Assembly (NCBI RefSeq): GCF_037126175.1
Contig: NZ_CP146986.1
Coordinates: 3,314,501 to 3,378,500 of the forward strand
DNA from: Pseudomonas sp. RSB 5.4
GTDB lineage: Bacteria > Pseudomonadota > Gammaproteobacteria > Pseudomonadales > Pseudomonadaceae
DNA length: 64,000 nt
Reading direction: 5' to 3'
The translations under genes and the position numbers were made by a program. Position 1 is the first letter of the stretch. Every line of letters begins with the position of its first letter. Under the pieces are notes generated by a model that did no database searches, was not told the origin of the DNA, and saw nothing but the letters and a program-made list of their open reading frames with translations. Positions 42,257 to 52,653 of this stretch are shown one piece after another.

Positions 42257-45199
42257 ATGCCAAGCCCGATGCCCAACGCCGCCGACAAGGCCGCGCTCAA
42301 GGCGATTGCCGCCACCGTCATCCAGACCTGCCCGAGCCTGCAGGATGCCGCTCGACAGGTCGCCAACGACTTGCAGAGCAAATACCAGGTTCACGGCCTC
42401 GACCCGGATCAAGTGTATTTCCACCGCTTCGACGCCTCGCAAAGCAGTTCGAAAGCCTTCACCGGCTGGGAGCATGTGCACGCCACGCCCACTTCAAGCA
42501 TGACCCTGACCCAACTGGTGATTCAGCGCTTCCGCGTCGCCGATCAGGACAACGCCGACCTGCTCGATGTCTATGGCGGCTTCTACACTGCCGGTCCCGA
42601 TGCCCGCACCTTCGATGAGCGCAATGAAGTGCGCCTGCACGGCAACGACGTACTCAAGGACTTCTGGAGCATCGATTTCAGCGCGCTGTACGACGATCAG
42701 CTGAACGCATTCTGGAACACCAGCGGCAGCGACTTTCGTACCCTGGCCAAGTGCAACTTCCTGATCAAAGCGCTGCAGGCGCGGGACAAACGTCAGCTGA
42801 GTGACGAGGATTTCCTGTTTGTCACGCAAGCGATAATCGGCCCGCTGACGTGGCCAGTCAGTCTGCCAATACTGCAGACCCAACACCCTTGCCCGGACAG
42901 CGTGCGCACGCTGGATCTGACCGGTTACGCCGCCATCAACATCCTGCGTTTCGTCGCCCCCCAAGGTCGGCAGATCCTGTACCTGCCCGGTGCAAACGAT
43001 GCGTTTGCAGTACTGGAAACCACCACTGACCTGCACTTCTGGATCCTGCAGCGGATGAACACACCCGCCGCGCGCGAGACATTCCTTGCGCATTTCTCGC
43101 TGGCCGATCGGCAGCAGATCAACGCCAACCTTGGCGACCTGATGAATCGCCTGGTGGCCACGTGGGGCCGCTACGATCACTCGATGATCAATCAGGACAA
43201 CCGCGCGGTCAGCGGCGACGCCTTCACCTGGCTGAGTGACTCGACCCGCGCGGCGATGTTTGCCGAGGCCAGCCTGTCCCTGACCTCCAACGGTGAGCTG
43301 CGCAAGAAGCTGTGGATCGGCTACCTCAGCGCCGGGGTCAAGGTGTTCGGGCCAATGGCCGTGGTCGGCTGGCCAATCGCATTGCCGGTGATCGGCGCCA
43401 GCATCGCCAACATGAGCCTGAACATCGATCAGGCGGTCAATGGCAAAACCGCCACCGAGCGCAAAGCCGGGATTGTCGGTGCGGTGCTCAGCGGCATCGA
43501 CATGCTGTTCAACCTGCTGGCACTCAAGGGGCCGGGATCGCTGGCCGAGGTCGGCCCCGAAGTGGATGCCGCCGAGGCAGCGGAGATGGCCGACCTGACC
43601 GATAAAGTCGGGACGCCGATGGGTGGGCCTCAGCCGACGATTGCCACGCCCCTGATTGAAGACACCCCGCGCCCGGTCATTCCGCCGAGCTGGCAAGCCA
43701 ATGAGTTGCTCGACGGTATTACGCCGGTGAGCGAACCCGGAAAATTCCAGGGCATTTATCTGCTCGATTCGAACCCCTCAACCGCCATCCTGATGGACGA
43801 CACCGCCTATTACGTACGCTACGAAGCCGACATCAACGGCAGCGGACACTGGGCGGTCATCGATCCTGGGAACCCCCACGGCTTTACTCGCTCGATCCCG
43901 GTACGCCTGAACCCTGAGGGTGAATGGGAAACCATGCCCCGCGCAGGACTCAGCGGCGGCGGCAAGTTTTCGGGCCTGGCCGGATCGAGCAGCCGCAACC
44001 CGGTGGCCGCCCTGCCCGCCTCGCAATACGACGTACCCGCACCGCTCAAGGCGCATCTGGAGGAAGGCGCAGCGGGACTGAATGACGAAGCCCTGCGTGA
44101 CTTCTACGACAGCTTGAACGAGTTCGATGCCTACCGCGATTTCAAGGTCATCCGCAAACGCCTGTATCGCGACGCGCTGGATTTTTACAGCACCTTGCGC
44201 CTGCCCGATCGTCCTCCGGTGCCCGCTCTGGCGGCGAACGCGACTGCTGAGGAGATCATCGAAAAAATTCTCGAACATGCCCGAGGCATGGTGCTCGGCG
44301 AGAGCCACACGGCCATCGGCAGCAAGCAATGGCTGATCGAGAACATGCAATTGCTCGCCAGCAAACAGGTGAAGAGCCTGTATATGGAACACCTGCTGAC
44401 CGACTTCCATCAAGCCGCGCTGGATGAGTTCTTCCGCACCGGCAACATGCCGCAAAAACTCGAGGCTTATCTCAAGGCACTCGACGTCGGCAACATGACC
44501 GATCCGCTGGAGCGCTACACGTTTCTGGAACTGGTCAAGGAAGCCAGAAAGCAGGGGATCCATGTACAAGCCATCGATTGCATGGCGAGTTACCGACTCA
44601 ACGGCATGGACTTGCCATTGGGCAACAACACCGCGCGGCAGAAAATGATGAATTACTTCGCCCGCCTGGTGATCCGAGCTGACCAGTCCGCACGCGGCGC
44701 GCACAAATGGGTGGCGCTGATGGGCAACTCTCACTCCAACACTTTTGATGGGGTTGCCGGCGTCAGCGAACTGGAAGAGGCGATCGGTATACGCGTCGAG
44801 GATGTCGCCGAAGGAACTTCACGGGGCATTGAAGTCGATCCCGGGAGAATCCTGCCGTTGGGCGGTACGGCGCACGATCGTTCCGCGTTGGTCAGAGGCG
44901 ACTTGCGCCTGCAAATCGAAACACCCTGGACCGCGCACACCATGACCGAATTCGAAACTCTGCTGCCGCGCTACGGCATGTACTCCCTGAAGCAGCAACC
45001 CAACATGACCTTCATCGTCCATCGCAGTCGCACGCGAGAGCTGGTACGGACCATCATCGAGACCGACGGCACGCGCTTCTACATCGAACGCCCCGGCTGG
45101 CCTTCGGTGAGCGGTAAACGCTACCCGAGCATGAAAGCGCTGCTGCAGGCACTGGATGACATGGGCATGCAACTGGGCGGCTGGTCAAAACCGCTGTAA
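42257..45199 (+). CDS. Large toxin with DUF6543-like region and EreA/ChaN-like C-terminal domain
   Basis: A 980-residue protein without a Sec signal. The N-terminal region shares the layout of the DUF6543-type module of the protein at 13708 (here ILRFVAPQGRQILYLPGAND, residues about 230-290). Residues about 351-425 are hydrophobic and glycine-rich (GPMAVVGWPIALPVIGASIA), a possible membrane-insertion segment. The C-terminal domain has Glu682 and His684 in VLGESHTAIGS, Glu711 in YMEHLLTD and His826 in LMGNSHSNTF, the pattern of EreA/ChaN-like hydrolases, a fold also found in Pasteurella toxin. Substrate and target cell are unknown. The ATG at 42257 has AGAGAG nearby; another ATG is at 42236. 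It has its own terminator. Confidence 0.75.
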   Translation: MPSPMPNAADKAALKAIAATVIQTCPSLQDAARQVANDLQSKYQVHGLDPDQVYFHRFDASQSSSKAFTGWEHVHATPTSSMTLTQLVIQRFRVADQDNADLLDVYGGFYTAGPDARTFDERNEVRLHGNDVLKDFWSIDFSALYDDQLNAFWNTSGSDFRTLAKCNFLIKALQARDKRQLSDEDFLFVTQAIIGPLTWPVSLPILQTQHPCPDSVRTLDLTGYAAINILRFVAPQGRQILYLPGANDAFAVLETTTDLHFWILQRMNTPAARETFLAHFSLADRQQINANLGDLMNRLVATWGRYDHSMINQDNRAVSGDAFTWLSDSTRAAMFAEASLSLTSNGELRKKLWIGYLSAGVKVFGPMAVVGWPIALPVIGASIANMSLNIDQAVNGKTATERKAGIVGAVLSGIDMLFNLLALKGPGSLAEVGPEVDAAEAAEMADLTDKVGTPMGGPQPTIATPLIEDTPRPVIPPSWQANELLDGITPVSEPGKFQGIYLLDSNPSTAILMDDTAYYVRYEADINGSGHWAVIDPGNPHGFTRSIPVRLNPEGEWETMPRAGLSGGGKFSGLAGSSSRNPVAALPASQYDVPAPLKAHLEEGAAGLNDEALRDFYDSLNEFDAYRDFKVIRKRLYRDALDFYSTLRLPDRPPVPALAANATAEEIIEKILEHARGMVLGESHTAIGSKQWLIENMQLLASKQVKSLYMEHLLTDFHQAALDEFFRTGNMPQKLEAYLKALDVGNMTDPLERYTFLELVKEARKQGIHVQAIDCMASYRLNGMDLPLGNNTARQKMMNYFARLVIRADQSARGAHKWVALMGNSHSNTFDGVAGVSELEEAIGIRVEDVAEGTSRGIEVDPGRILPLGGTAHDRSALVRGDLRLQIETPWTAHTMTEFETLLPRYGMYSLKQQPNMTFIVHRSRTRELVRTIIETDGTRFYIERPGWPSVSGKRYPSMKALLQALDDMGMQLGGWSKPL

Positions 45200-45211
45200 C
45201 GCAAAAACGCA

Positions 45212-45245
45212 AAAAGCCGTGTGAAACGCATTTCACACGGCTTTT
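45212..45245. terminator. Perfect bidirectional terminator after the toxin gene
   Basis: A 15-bp perfect stem AAAAGCCGTGTGAAA/TTTCACACGGCTTTT with loop CGCA. The flanking A and T runs make it usable from both strands, including the lipoprotein gene that converges on it. Confidence 0.92.
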
Positions 45246-45339
45246 CGGTTGCAGCGATCAAGCCTCTAAGGCTTGCGCGGGATCAATTCGGTTGGCTCGA
45301 CTGGTCGCAGTTACCAGTCGTTGAACCGTGCAGAATCAA

Positions 45340-45822
45340 TCAACGTGCAACGCTGTAGTTCTGGACAACATCGTTTTCAAAATAGATGGTCAAAACAATG
45401 CCTTGGCGCGTGGTTTTGCCACTGGTCACGCTGCCCACCTCATTCAATGTTCCCTGCGCATTGGAGACATGGGACGAAACCTGTGCAATTTGGCCACCTG
45501 TCTCGGGCGATACGAATCTGTGGGCGAGATTCATATACTTCTCGACCCCTTCCTCGCTCTTCACATAAGTCCAGTTAGTTATAGTGTCCGAGTCTGCCGA
45601 CTCCTGCATGGGAGGACCAAATAACTGGGATATCTGGCTCTTGGTGGTCTTGCCACGAATGATGGTGGTCTTTAGATAAGCTTCGTCATATTTCTTCGCA
45701 CCTACACCATTGGGATTCAACGATCCCATTAAATCGTTTGAGTTTGCGCAGCCGATTAAAAGTCCCGCCATCAGACACAGCGCAATTCCGTTTCTAAACG
45801 CTTTTCCATGTGTTGGCGACAT
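45340..45822 (-). CDS. BamE/SmpA-like lipoprotein
   Basis: A 160-residue lipoprotein with lipobox LLIGC after a signal helix (GIALCLMAGLLIGC). The region TTIIRGKTTKSQISQLFGPPMQES is the BamE/SmpA-OmlA type fold start, and the sequence ends in a strand-rich LTIYFENDVVQNYSVAR. It is not the housekeeping BamE, which would be near fur, but one of the small domain copies found on accessory DNA. The start at 45822 has AGGTAAG upstream. Base composition is more AT-rich than its neighbours, in keeping with transfer. No partner is evident. Confidence 0.72.
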   Translation of the reverse strand: MSPTHGKAFRNGIALCLMAGLLIGCANSNDLMGSLNPNGVGAKKYDEAYLKTTIIRGKTTKSQISQLFGPPMQESADSDTITNWTYVKSEEGVEKYMNLAHRFVSPETGGQIAQVSSHVSNAQGTLNEVGSVTSGKTTRQGIVLTIYFENDVVQNYSVAR

Positions 45823-46049
45823 ACGCTTACCTGCATGTATTTCACGAATTATGGAGATGACGAGCAACGGAGCTCGACGCGATGTTGTTGATCAACACGC
45901 ATGACTTTGTTATCCGTCAAGACAGTGGCTGTACTTCAGTCAATAGAAGACGCTTCCAGATTAGGGAGCGAAGATCGACTTAGCTATAGGGCAAGTGTGC
46001 TATTGCCGGATGGCCGTGATTGCCAAAAACGCCAAAGCCAAAAACCAGA

Positions 46050-46071
46050 AAGCCCGCAATTACGCGGGCTT
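46050..46071. terminator. Orphan terminator-like hairpin
   Basis: Perfect stem AAGCCCGC/GCGGGCTT with loop AATTAC, followed by CAAGGTGTTT. No intact gene precedes it on the plus strand, so it may be left from a gene lost from this region. Confidence 0.5.
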
Positions 46072-46244
46072 CAAGGTGTTTGTTGCTAGTGGGGGCCGGT
46101 CAATGCCGGCTTGGAAAGTCACCGCTCTTGAAGCCACAGTTGGCCAATAACGCCAATATCCGCCTGGATGATAGACAAGCGACTTGTCGTTCATCCCCCG
46201 TTCATATCGTGAATCAGCTTGTTACCGTTGAGAGAAGCAACGAC

Positions 46245-46428
46245 CTGACAAAAAGCGAAAACCTTACGTAGAATGCCTCCGTGGCTATGGAACACCTTCC
46301 TTCTAACCCCCTATGAACTAGGGGTTCCGCTCTCCACACCGCGCCTGCTTCTAGCAGGCGTTTTCATATCAGTTGCAGGCATGATGCTGCGGCTCGCTCA
46401 CGACGACGACCCAAGGAGAAAATCAAGC
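46245..46428 (+). promoter_or_regulatory. Promoter and leader with internal terminator before the TerD-like gene
   Basis: CTGACA (46245-46250) and TAGAAT (46269-46274) are 18 bases apart, a good sigma-70 promoter. The leader has GGAAC (46289) able to pair with GTTCC (46324), competing with AACCCC/GGGGTT (46305, 46321). Then comes a clean terminator, CGCCTGC-ttcta-GCAGGCG-TTTT (46342-46364). A second GCAGGC at 46375-46380 could pair instead with GCCTGC and open the terminator. The gene begins 65 bases later. This arrangement suggests attenuation, with an unknown signal. Confidence 0.6.
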
Positions 46429-48501
46429 ATGAATCAGGAGCTATTCCTGCGTCGCCGTAGCAAAGTTCACGTACCGATGGGTACTGGCGGTGCAACCCGC
46501 GCTCAGGTCGCGTCGGCTATCCGGGAGGTCGCGGCGTTCCGGTGTGTACTATCAGAAACGCTGATAGAGCAGATCGGCATGTTGTCACCGACAGAGCTCA
46601 AGCACTGGTTGCATGGCATTGTTGAAATCCTTCGGCGGAGGAGTGGCGCGCATGTGCATCACCGGCCGTTCTATCCTGACTTTCCAGAACAGGTTCTGAG
46701 GGCCACAGAGGCGGAGTTGTATCTTAACGCGGTCATACATTACCTCACGCTTAGGCGCCTACCACCGACTGAAGAATCTCGACCTCCACTGCTTGAAGGC
46801 AACTTCATACACTGGGTTATTGAACCGGGAAGCGTCCATGAGTTCGAGTCACTGCTCGAGCCGCTGGTTTCATCACGCACTTCACTTTCCGAAGAGGAAA
46901 CGGCTGATGTTGTCTGGTTCGTCAGGGAGTACAAAAGTGATGTTTTCCGTCTGCTGCCCGAGGCCATCCCTTTCCGGGAGATACGTGCACAGGTTGGCGG
47001 CGCACTTATCCTGCATGTAGCCGGTGACGCACGGGTGGACGCATTCCTGGAGCGCAACGTCGAAACGGCGACGGATGTGCTGCGACTCGCGGTCGCCCTG
47101 AGTGGAGGTGACGTGTCACTTGCGACAGCTACGACACGTTTCAAAGCGATGAAGCGCTCAATGCGCCGTCTGTTATTACGCCTGCTCGACTCGATACCCA
47201 ATGCTACAGAAGATGTGATGCGCCACGCCGAGCGCTGGAAGCGTCTGGCTGAAGTGCTGCATCCGGGCGACTACGCCGATAAGTACCCACGAGCACTCGG
47301 CGCGATCACGGCTGCGCGCCGCGACGAAGCGCCAGCCACCTTTGGTTCACGTGTCGAAACACTGCTGGCCCAGCGCGACATCGCCACGCTCACGCCCTTA
47401 CTGCAGAGCCGTCCCGGTGAATTCGCACGACGGCTGGACGTGAGCCTGCGACGCGCGACGAACCCCGAGTCGGTTCTCGACGCATTCGAGGCTGTTGCAA
47501 CACAAGTGTCCTCACCTGTCCTGCTGCAGTTGCTCGCCCAAGTACGCGCTCCACGCCCCCTGTCCCTGCGCGCCTTCACCCCAAAAGGCGCATTCGCCAA
47601 GGTCTATGGCATCAAGGATCACCGCGAACCTCTTAACGCCGAAGTGTTGGCTCGCGCAGCCCGAATCTGCGAAAACGCGCTTGTATCGCGTTTTGCATCG
47701 CTGCCGCCACTCGGTCGCTGTTTCATCGATCCCGCATTACGCGAATACAAGGTGCCGCTGGCGCAGCGTGCATCGTCGAAATCGCTACGTACGCTGGTGC
47801 GAGGCAGTCGGTTGCCTATGCCTGATGCACGCTTCATTCGCCTGTTCTTGTGGTGGAAGAATGGCACCGGGCGCACGGATATTGACTTGTCCGCCGCTTT
47901 TTTCGACGCCGACTTCGTATTCAAGCAAACGGTCGCGTACTACAACCTGAAGGATTTCGGCGGTTGCCACAGCGGCGACATCACCGACGCGCCCGACGGC
48001 GCTTCGGAGTTCATCGACCTCGATGTAGATGCCCTCGTCGACAGAGGTATTCGCTACGTCGTCACGTCCATCAACTCATACACCACACAACCGTACTGCG
48101 ATCTTCCAGAATGTTTCGCTGGCTGGATGGCCCGCACCGATACGGCATCGGGTGAAGTATTCGAGCCGCGAACCGTGTTCGACCGTGTCGATATCGCATC
48201 CGACACAATTATCTGTCTGCCCTTCGTGATGGATTTACAGGAACGACGCACGATTTGGGCCGATCTGGGACTCACTTCGTCGCCGCGGTGGAACAACGTC
48301 GGGAACAATCTCAGTGGGGTATCGTTGATGCTTCGGGCCTTGGTTCATACGCCACGGCCGGATTTGGCAACGCTGTTCGACTTGCATGTACGAGCACGCG
48401 GGGAACGAGTTGCTTCGCCGGAGCAAGCAAATGCAGTGTTTGCGCCTGAGCAAGGGATAACACCGTTCGATACAGATTTGATTCGATCACAGTTTCTCTG
48501 A
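46429..48501 (+). CDS. Orphan protein with C-terminal TerD-like domain
   Basis: A 690-residue cytoplasmic protein. The start MNQELFLRRRSKVHVPMGTG at 46429 has AAGGAG upstream, while the frame from 46273 crosses the leader. The first 480 residues are helical and unlike anything I recognise with certainty. The last 200 match the TerD fold: RTDIDLSAAFFDADF, VAYYNLKDFGGCHSGDI, APDGASEFIDLDVDAL and IRYVVTSINSY, including acidic residues that bind calcium in TerD proteins. It resembles the MXAN_6230/SCO0854 family but without an N-terminal RING finger. No other ter gene is nearby. A Ter-type stress or phage-defence role is inference. Confidence 0.65.
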   Translation: MNQELFLRRRSKVHVPMGTGGATRAQVASAIREVAAFRCVLSETLIEQIGMLSPTELKHWLHGIVEILRRRSGAHVHHRPFYPDFPEQVLRATEAELYLNAVIHYLTLRRLPPTEESRPPLLEGNFIHWVIEPGSVHEFESLLEPLVSSRTSLSEEETADVVWFVREYKSDVFRLLPEAIPFREIRAQVGGALILHVAGDARVDAFLERNVETATDVLRLAVALSGGDVSLATATTRFKAMKRSMRRLLLRLLDSIPNATEDVMRHAERWKRLAEVLHPGDYADKYPRALGAITAARRDEAPATFGSRVETLLAQRDIATLTPLLQSRPGEFARRLDVSLRRATNPESVLDAFEAVATQVSSPVLLQLLAQVRAPRPLSLRAFTPKGAFAKVYGIKDHREPLNAEVLARAARICENALVSRFASLPPLGRCFIDPALREYKVPLAQRASSKSLRTLVRGSRLPMPDARFIRLFLWWKNGTGRTDIDLSAAFFDADFVFKQTVAYYNLKDFGGCHSGDITDAPDGASEFIDLDVDALVDRGIRYVVTSINSYTTQPYCDLPECFAGWMARTDTASGEVFEPRTVFDRVDIASDTIICLPFVMDLQERRTIWADLGLTSSPRWNNVGNNLSGVSLMLRALVHTPRPDLATLFDLHVRARGERVASPEQANAVFAPEQGITPFDTDLIRSQFL

Positions 48502-48627
48502 TACGTACGCCAGTCTTAGCGATCGATTGAGAACCACGCCCCTAGCTCCAGTGCTCCAGTGCTCCCACCAAAAATGCCAGCAAGTCTCACTGAGTAGCCG
48601 TTCGCTCCGAAGCACTAATAGAACCCC

Positions 48628-48665
48628 AAAAAAAACGCCTGGTGTATAAGCACCAGGCGTTTTTT
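48628..48665. terminator. Bidirectional terminator between the TerD-like gene and guaA
   Basis: Stem ACGCCTGGTG/CACCAGGCGT with loop TATAAG, flanked by A-rich and T-rich runs on either side. It serves guaA on the minus strand and could serve the plus-strand gene. Confidence 0.93.
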
Positions 48666-48697
48666 GTTTCAACCGATCCGCCCTGAGGCCGAGGGCA

Positions 48698-50275
48698 TTA
48701 TTCCCACTCAATCGTCGCTGGCGGCTTGCTCGACACGTCGTAGGTGACGCGGGAGATGCCCTCGATTTCATTGATGATGCGGCCGGATACGGTTTCCAGC
48801 AGTTCGTAAGGCAGGTGCGCCCAACGTGCGGTCATGAAGTCGATGGTTTCCACGGCACGCAGGGCCACGACCCAGGCGTAACGACGGCCGTCGCCGACCA
48901 CGCCAACCGATTTCACTGGCTGGAACACCACGAAGGCCTGGCTGACCTTGTGGTACCAGTCGGCTTTGCGCAGTTCTTCGATGAAGATGTGGTCGGCACG
49001 ACGCAGCAGGTCGGCGTATTCCTTCTTCACTTCGCCGAGGATGCGTACGCCCAGACCCGGGCCCGGGAACGGGTGACGGTAGACCATGTCGTACGGCAGG
49101 CCCAGTTCCAGACCCAGACGACGGACTTCGTCCTTGAACAGTTCGCGCAGTGGCTCGACCAGTTTCAGGTTCATTTCTTCCGGCAGGCCGCCCACGTTGT
49201 GGTGCGACTTGATCACGTGCGCCTTGCCGCTTTTCGCGCCAGCCGACTCGATCACGTCCGGGTAGATGGTGCCTTGCGCCAGGTACTTGATGTTGTCCAG
49301 CTTGCAGGATTCGGCATCGAACACGTCGATGAAGGTACGGCCGATGATCTTGCGCTTCTTCTCCGGGTCGGCTTCGCCGGCCAGGTTGTTCAGGAACTGC
49401 TCTTCCGCGTTGGCGCGGATCACCTTGACGCCCATGTTCTCGGCGAACATGGCCATCACTTGCTCACCTTCGTGCAGACGCAGCAGACCGTTGTCGACGA
49501 AGACGCAGGTCAGTTGATCGCCAATGGCCTTGTGCAGCAGCGCCGCAACCACCGAGGAGTCAACGCCGCCGGACAGACCCAGCAGCACGTTGTCGGTGCC
49601 GACCTGTGCGCGGATGTTGGCGATGGCGTCTTCAGCGATCTTCGACGGAGTCCACAGGGCTTCACAGCCGCAGATGTCGAGCACGAAGCGCGAAAGGATG
49701 CGACCGCCCTGCTTGGTGTGGGTCACTTCCGGGTGGAACTGCACGCCGTAGTAAGCGCGTTCGTCGTTGAACATGCCGGCGATCGGGCAGCTTGGGGTGC
49801 TGGCGAGGATGTGGAAGTCTTCCGGCATCTTGGTGACCTTGTCACCGTGGCTCATCCACACGTCGAGACCGAACAGGCCGTCGGCGTCGATGTGGTCTTC
49901 GATGCCGTCGAGCAGGCGGCTCTTGCCGACCACGTCAACGCGGGCGTAACCGAACTCACGCAGCTCGGAACCTTCAACCTTGCCGCCCAGTTGCTCGGCC
50001 ATGGTCTGCATGCCGTAGCAGATACCGAAAACCGGCACGCCCAGGTCAAACACCGCTTGCGGGCAGCGCGGGCTGTTGGCTTCGTGTACGGACTCGGGGC
50101 CGCCGGCGAGAATGACGCCTTTAGGCGCGAATTCGCGGATCGCCTCTTCGTCCATGTCGAACGGGTGCAGCTCGCAGTACACACCGATCTCGCGCACGCG
50201 GCGGGCAATCAGTTGGGTGTATTGCGAACCGAAGTCGAGGATCAGGATGCGGTGAGCGTGAATGTCGAGGGCCAT
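48698..50275 (-). CDS. guaA: GMP synthase (glutamine-hydrolysing)
   Basis: A 525-residue enzyme. The class I amidotransferase half has the nucleophile in [12 protein letters not shown] and the partner His in [10 protein letters not shown]. The PP-loop ATP pyrophosphatase is [17 protein letters not shown], and the C-terminal dimerisation domain ends PPATIEWE. It turns XMP into GMP with ATP and glutamine. It follows guaB after 99 bases on the same strand, so both are probably in one transcript. Confidence 0.97.
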   Translation of the reverse strand: MALDIHAHRILILDFGSQYTQLIARRVREIGVYCELHPFDMDEEAIREFAPKGVILAGGPESVHEANSPRCPQAVFDLGVPVFGICYGMQTMAEQLGGKVEGSELREFGYARVDVVGKSRLLDGIEDHIDADGLFGLDVWMSHGDKVTKMPEDFHILASTPSCPIAGMFNDERAYYGVQFHPEVTHTKQGGRILSRFVLDICGCEALWTPSKIAEDAIANIRAQVGTDNVLLGLSGGVDSSVVAALLHKAIGDQLTCVFVDNGLLRLHEGEQVMAMFAENMGVKVIRANAEEQFLNNLAGEADPEKKRKIIGRTFIDVFDAESCKLDNIKYLAQGTIYPDVIESAGAKSGKAHVIKSHHNVGGLPEEMNLKLVEPLRELFKDEVRRLGLELGLPYDMVYRHPFPGPGLGVRILGEVKKEYADLLRRADHIFIEELRKADWYHKVSQAFVVFQPVKSVGVVGDGRRYAWVVALRAVETIDFMTARWAHLPYELLETVSGRIINEIEGISRVTYDVSSKPPATIEWE

Positions 50276-50374
50276 GATTCAGTCTCGTCTAAGTAATTCA
50301 GAAACAGTCGTGATTCAGAAACAACTCGGGGCTGAATAAAACAGCCCCGGTTGCTTAACGATTTGCTTGAAGCA

Positions 50375-51922
<1,548 letters not shown>

Positions 51923-51960
51923 CTATTATCGATGTTACTGATGTACGGGAACCGCGGCCG

Positions 51961-52509
51961 CTACAGCTCCACCTTGACCCAAGAGACAGGTTGATCCAGC
52001 CAATCGGCGAACTCATCGATAAAGCTCTGCTTGAAACCGGCTTCCAGCCAGTTGTTGAAGATGAAGCCGAGGTTGGAAAACGCACATTCCTGCAAGAACA
52101 GAAAGCCGTTGATGTCGTCTTCATGCCCGCATTCCGGGCAGGTGAAGTTGTCGGTGCGGCCTGGAAACCAGTCTTCCAGACTCTCGAACAGCGCTTCGCC
52201 GACTTCGCGGCGGCACTCGGCGCACCCGGCTTCTTCGAGAAAACCCTTGGCCGGGGTGTAGATGCAGCGCTTGACGATGATCTCCAGGCCATTGATCGGT
52301 TCACCGAAAGGCAGTGCCTCGGGATGCAGTACCACCGCACGCGCGCCGTCGGCAATCGCATGGGCCATGCGGTTGCCGGTGCGGCCGCAGGTAGTCAGCT
52401 GTTCTTCGATGATGTTCTTGCGCACCAGCCAGCGCACGATCGCCCGGGCCCGGGGTTCGTGGACCGGCAGGGTGGAGATTTTCGGGACGATGATGCTTTG
52501 CGAATTCAT
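51961..52509 (-). CDS. Conserved zinc-ribbon-like protein of unknown function
   Basis: A 182-residue soluble protein, MNSQSIIVPKISTLPVHEPRA. Two Cys-x-x-Cys pairs are visible, CAECRREVG near residue 95 and CPECGHEDDI near residue 124, and a single CGRTG earlier, so a zinc site is likely. Database entries for such Pseudomonas proteins are sometimes named 'sugar ABC transporter ATPase', but no Walker A, Walker B or LSGGQ motif is present, so that name should not be used. It lies upstream of guaB but with its own spacing, so it may be independent. Confidence 0.78.
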   Translation of the reverse strand: MNSQSIIVPKISTLPVHEPRARAIVRWLVRKNIIEEQLTTCGRTGNRMAHAIADGARAVVLHPEALPFGEPINGLEIIVKRCIYTPAKGFLEEAGCAECRREVGEALFESLEDWFPGRTDNFTCPECGHEDDINGFLFLQECAFSNLGFIFNNWLEAGFKQSFIDEFADWLDQPVSWVKVEL

Positions 52510-52536
52510 GGAAAGTCCTGCGGTATGGCTTCTGAC

Positions 52537-52605
52537 GCCTTCGCGAGCAAGCCCGCTCCCACATTGAAATGCAATTCCCTGTGGGAGCGGGCTTGCTCGC
52601 GAAGG
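52537..52605. repeat. REP doublet, family A
   Basis: Compact inverted pair with a 22-base spacer, between the zinc-ribbon gene and the TauE-family gene. Confidence 0.93.
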
Positions 52606-52653
52606 GGCCCTGAAGGCCGGCAGCTTAATCCCTGACGAAATCCGGTCAAGTGC

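Noticed and set aside
46273..46428. An N-terminal extension of the TerD-like protein
   Set aside because: It would be translated through a promoter-proximal leader with a terminator hairpin; the ATG at 46429 has AAGGAG and a family-like beginning.
51961..52509. The common label 'sugar ABC transporter ATPase'
   Set aside because: No Walker A, Walker B or signature motif is present; the protein instead has two Cys-x-x-Cys pairs.
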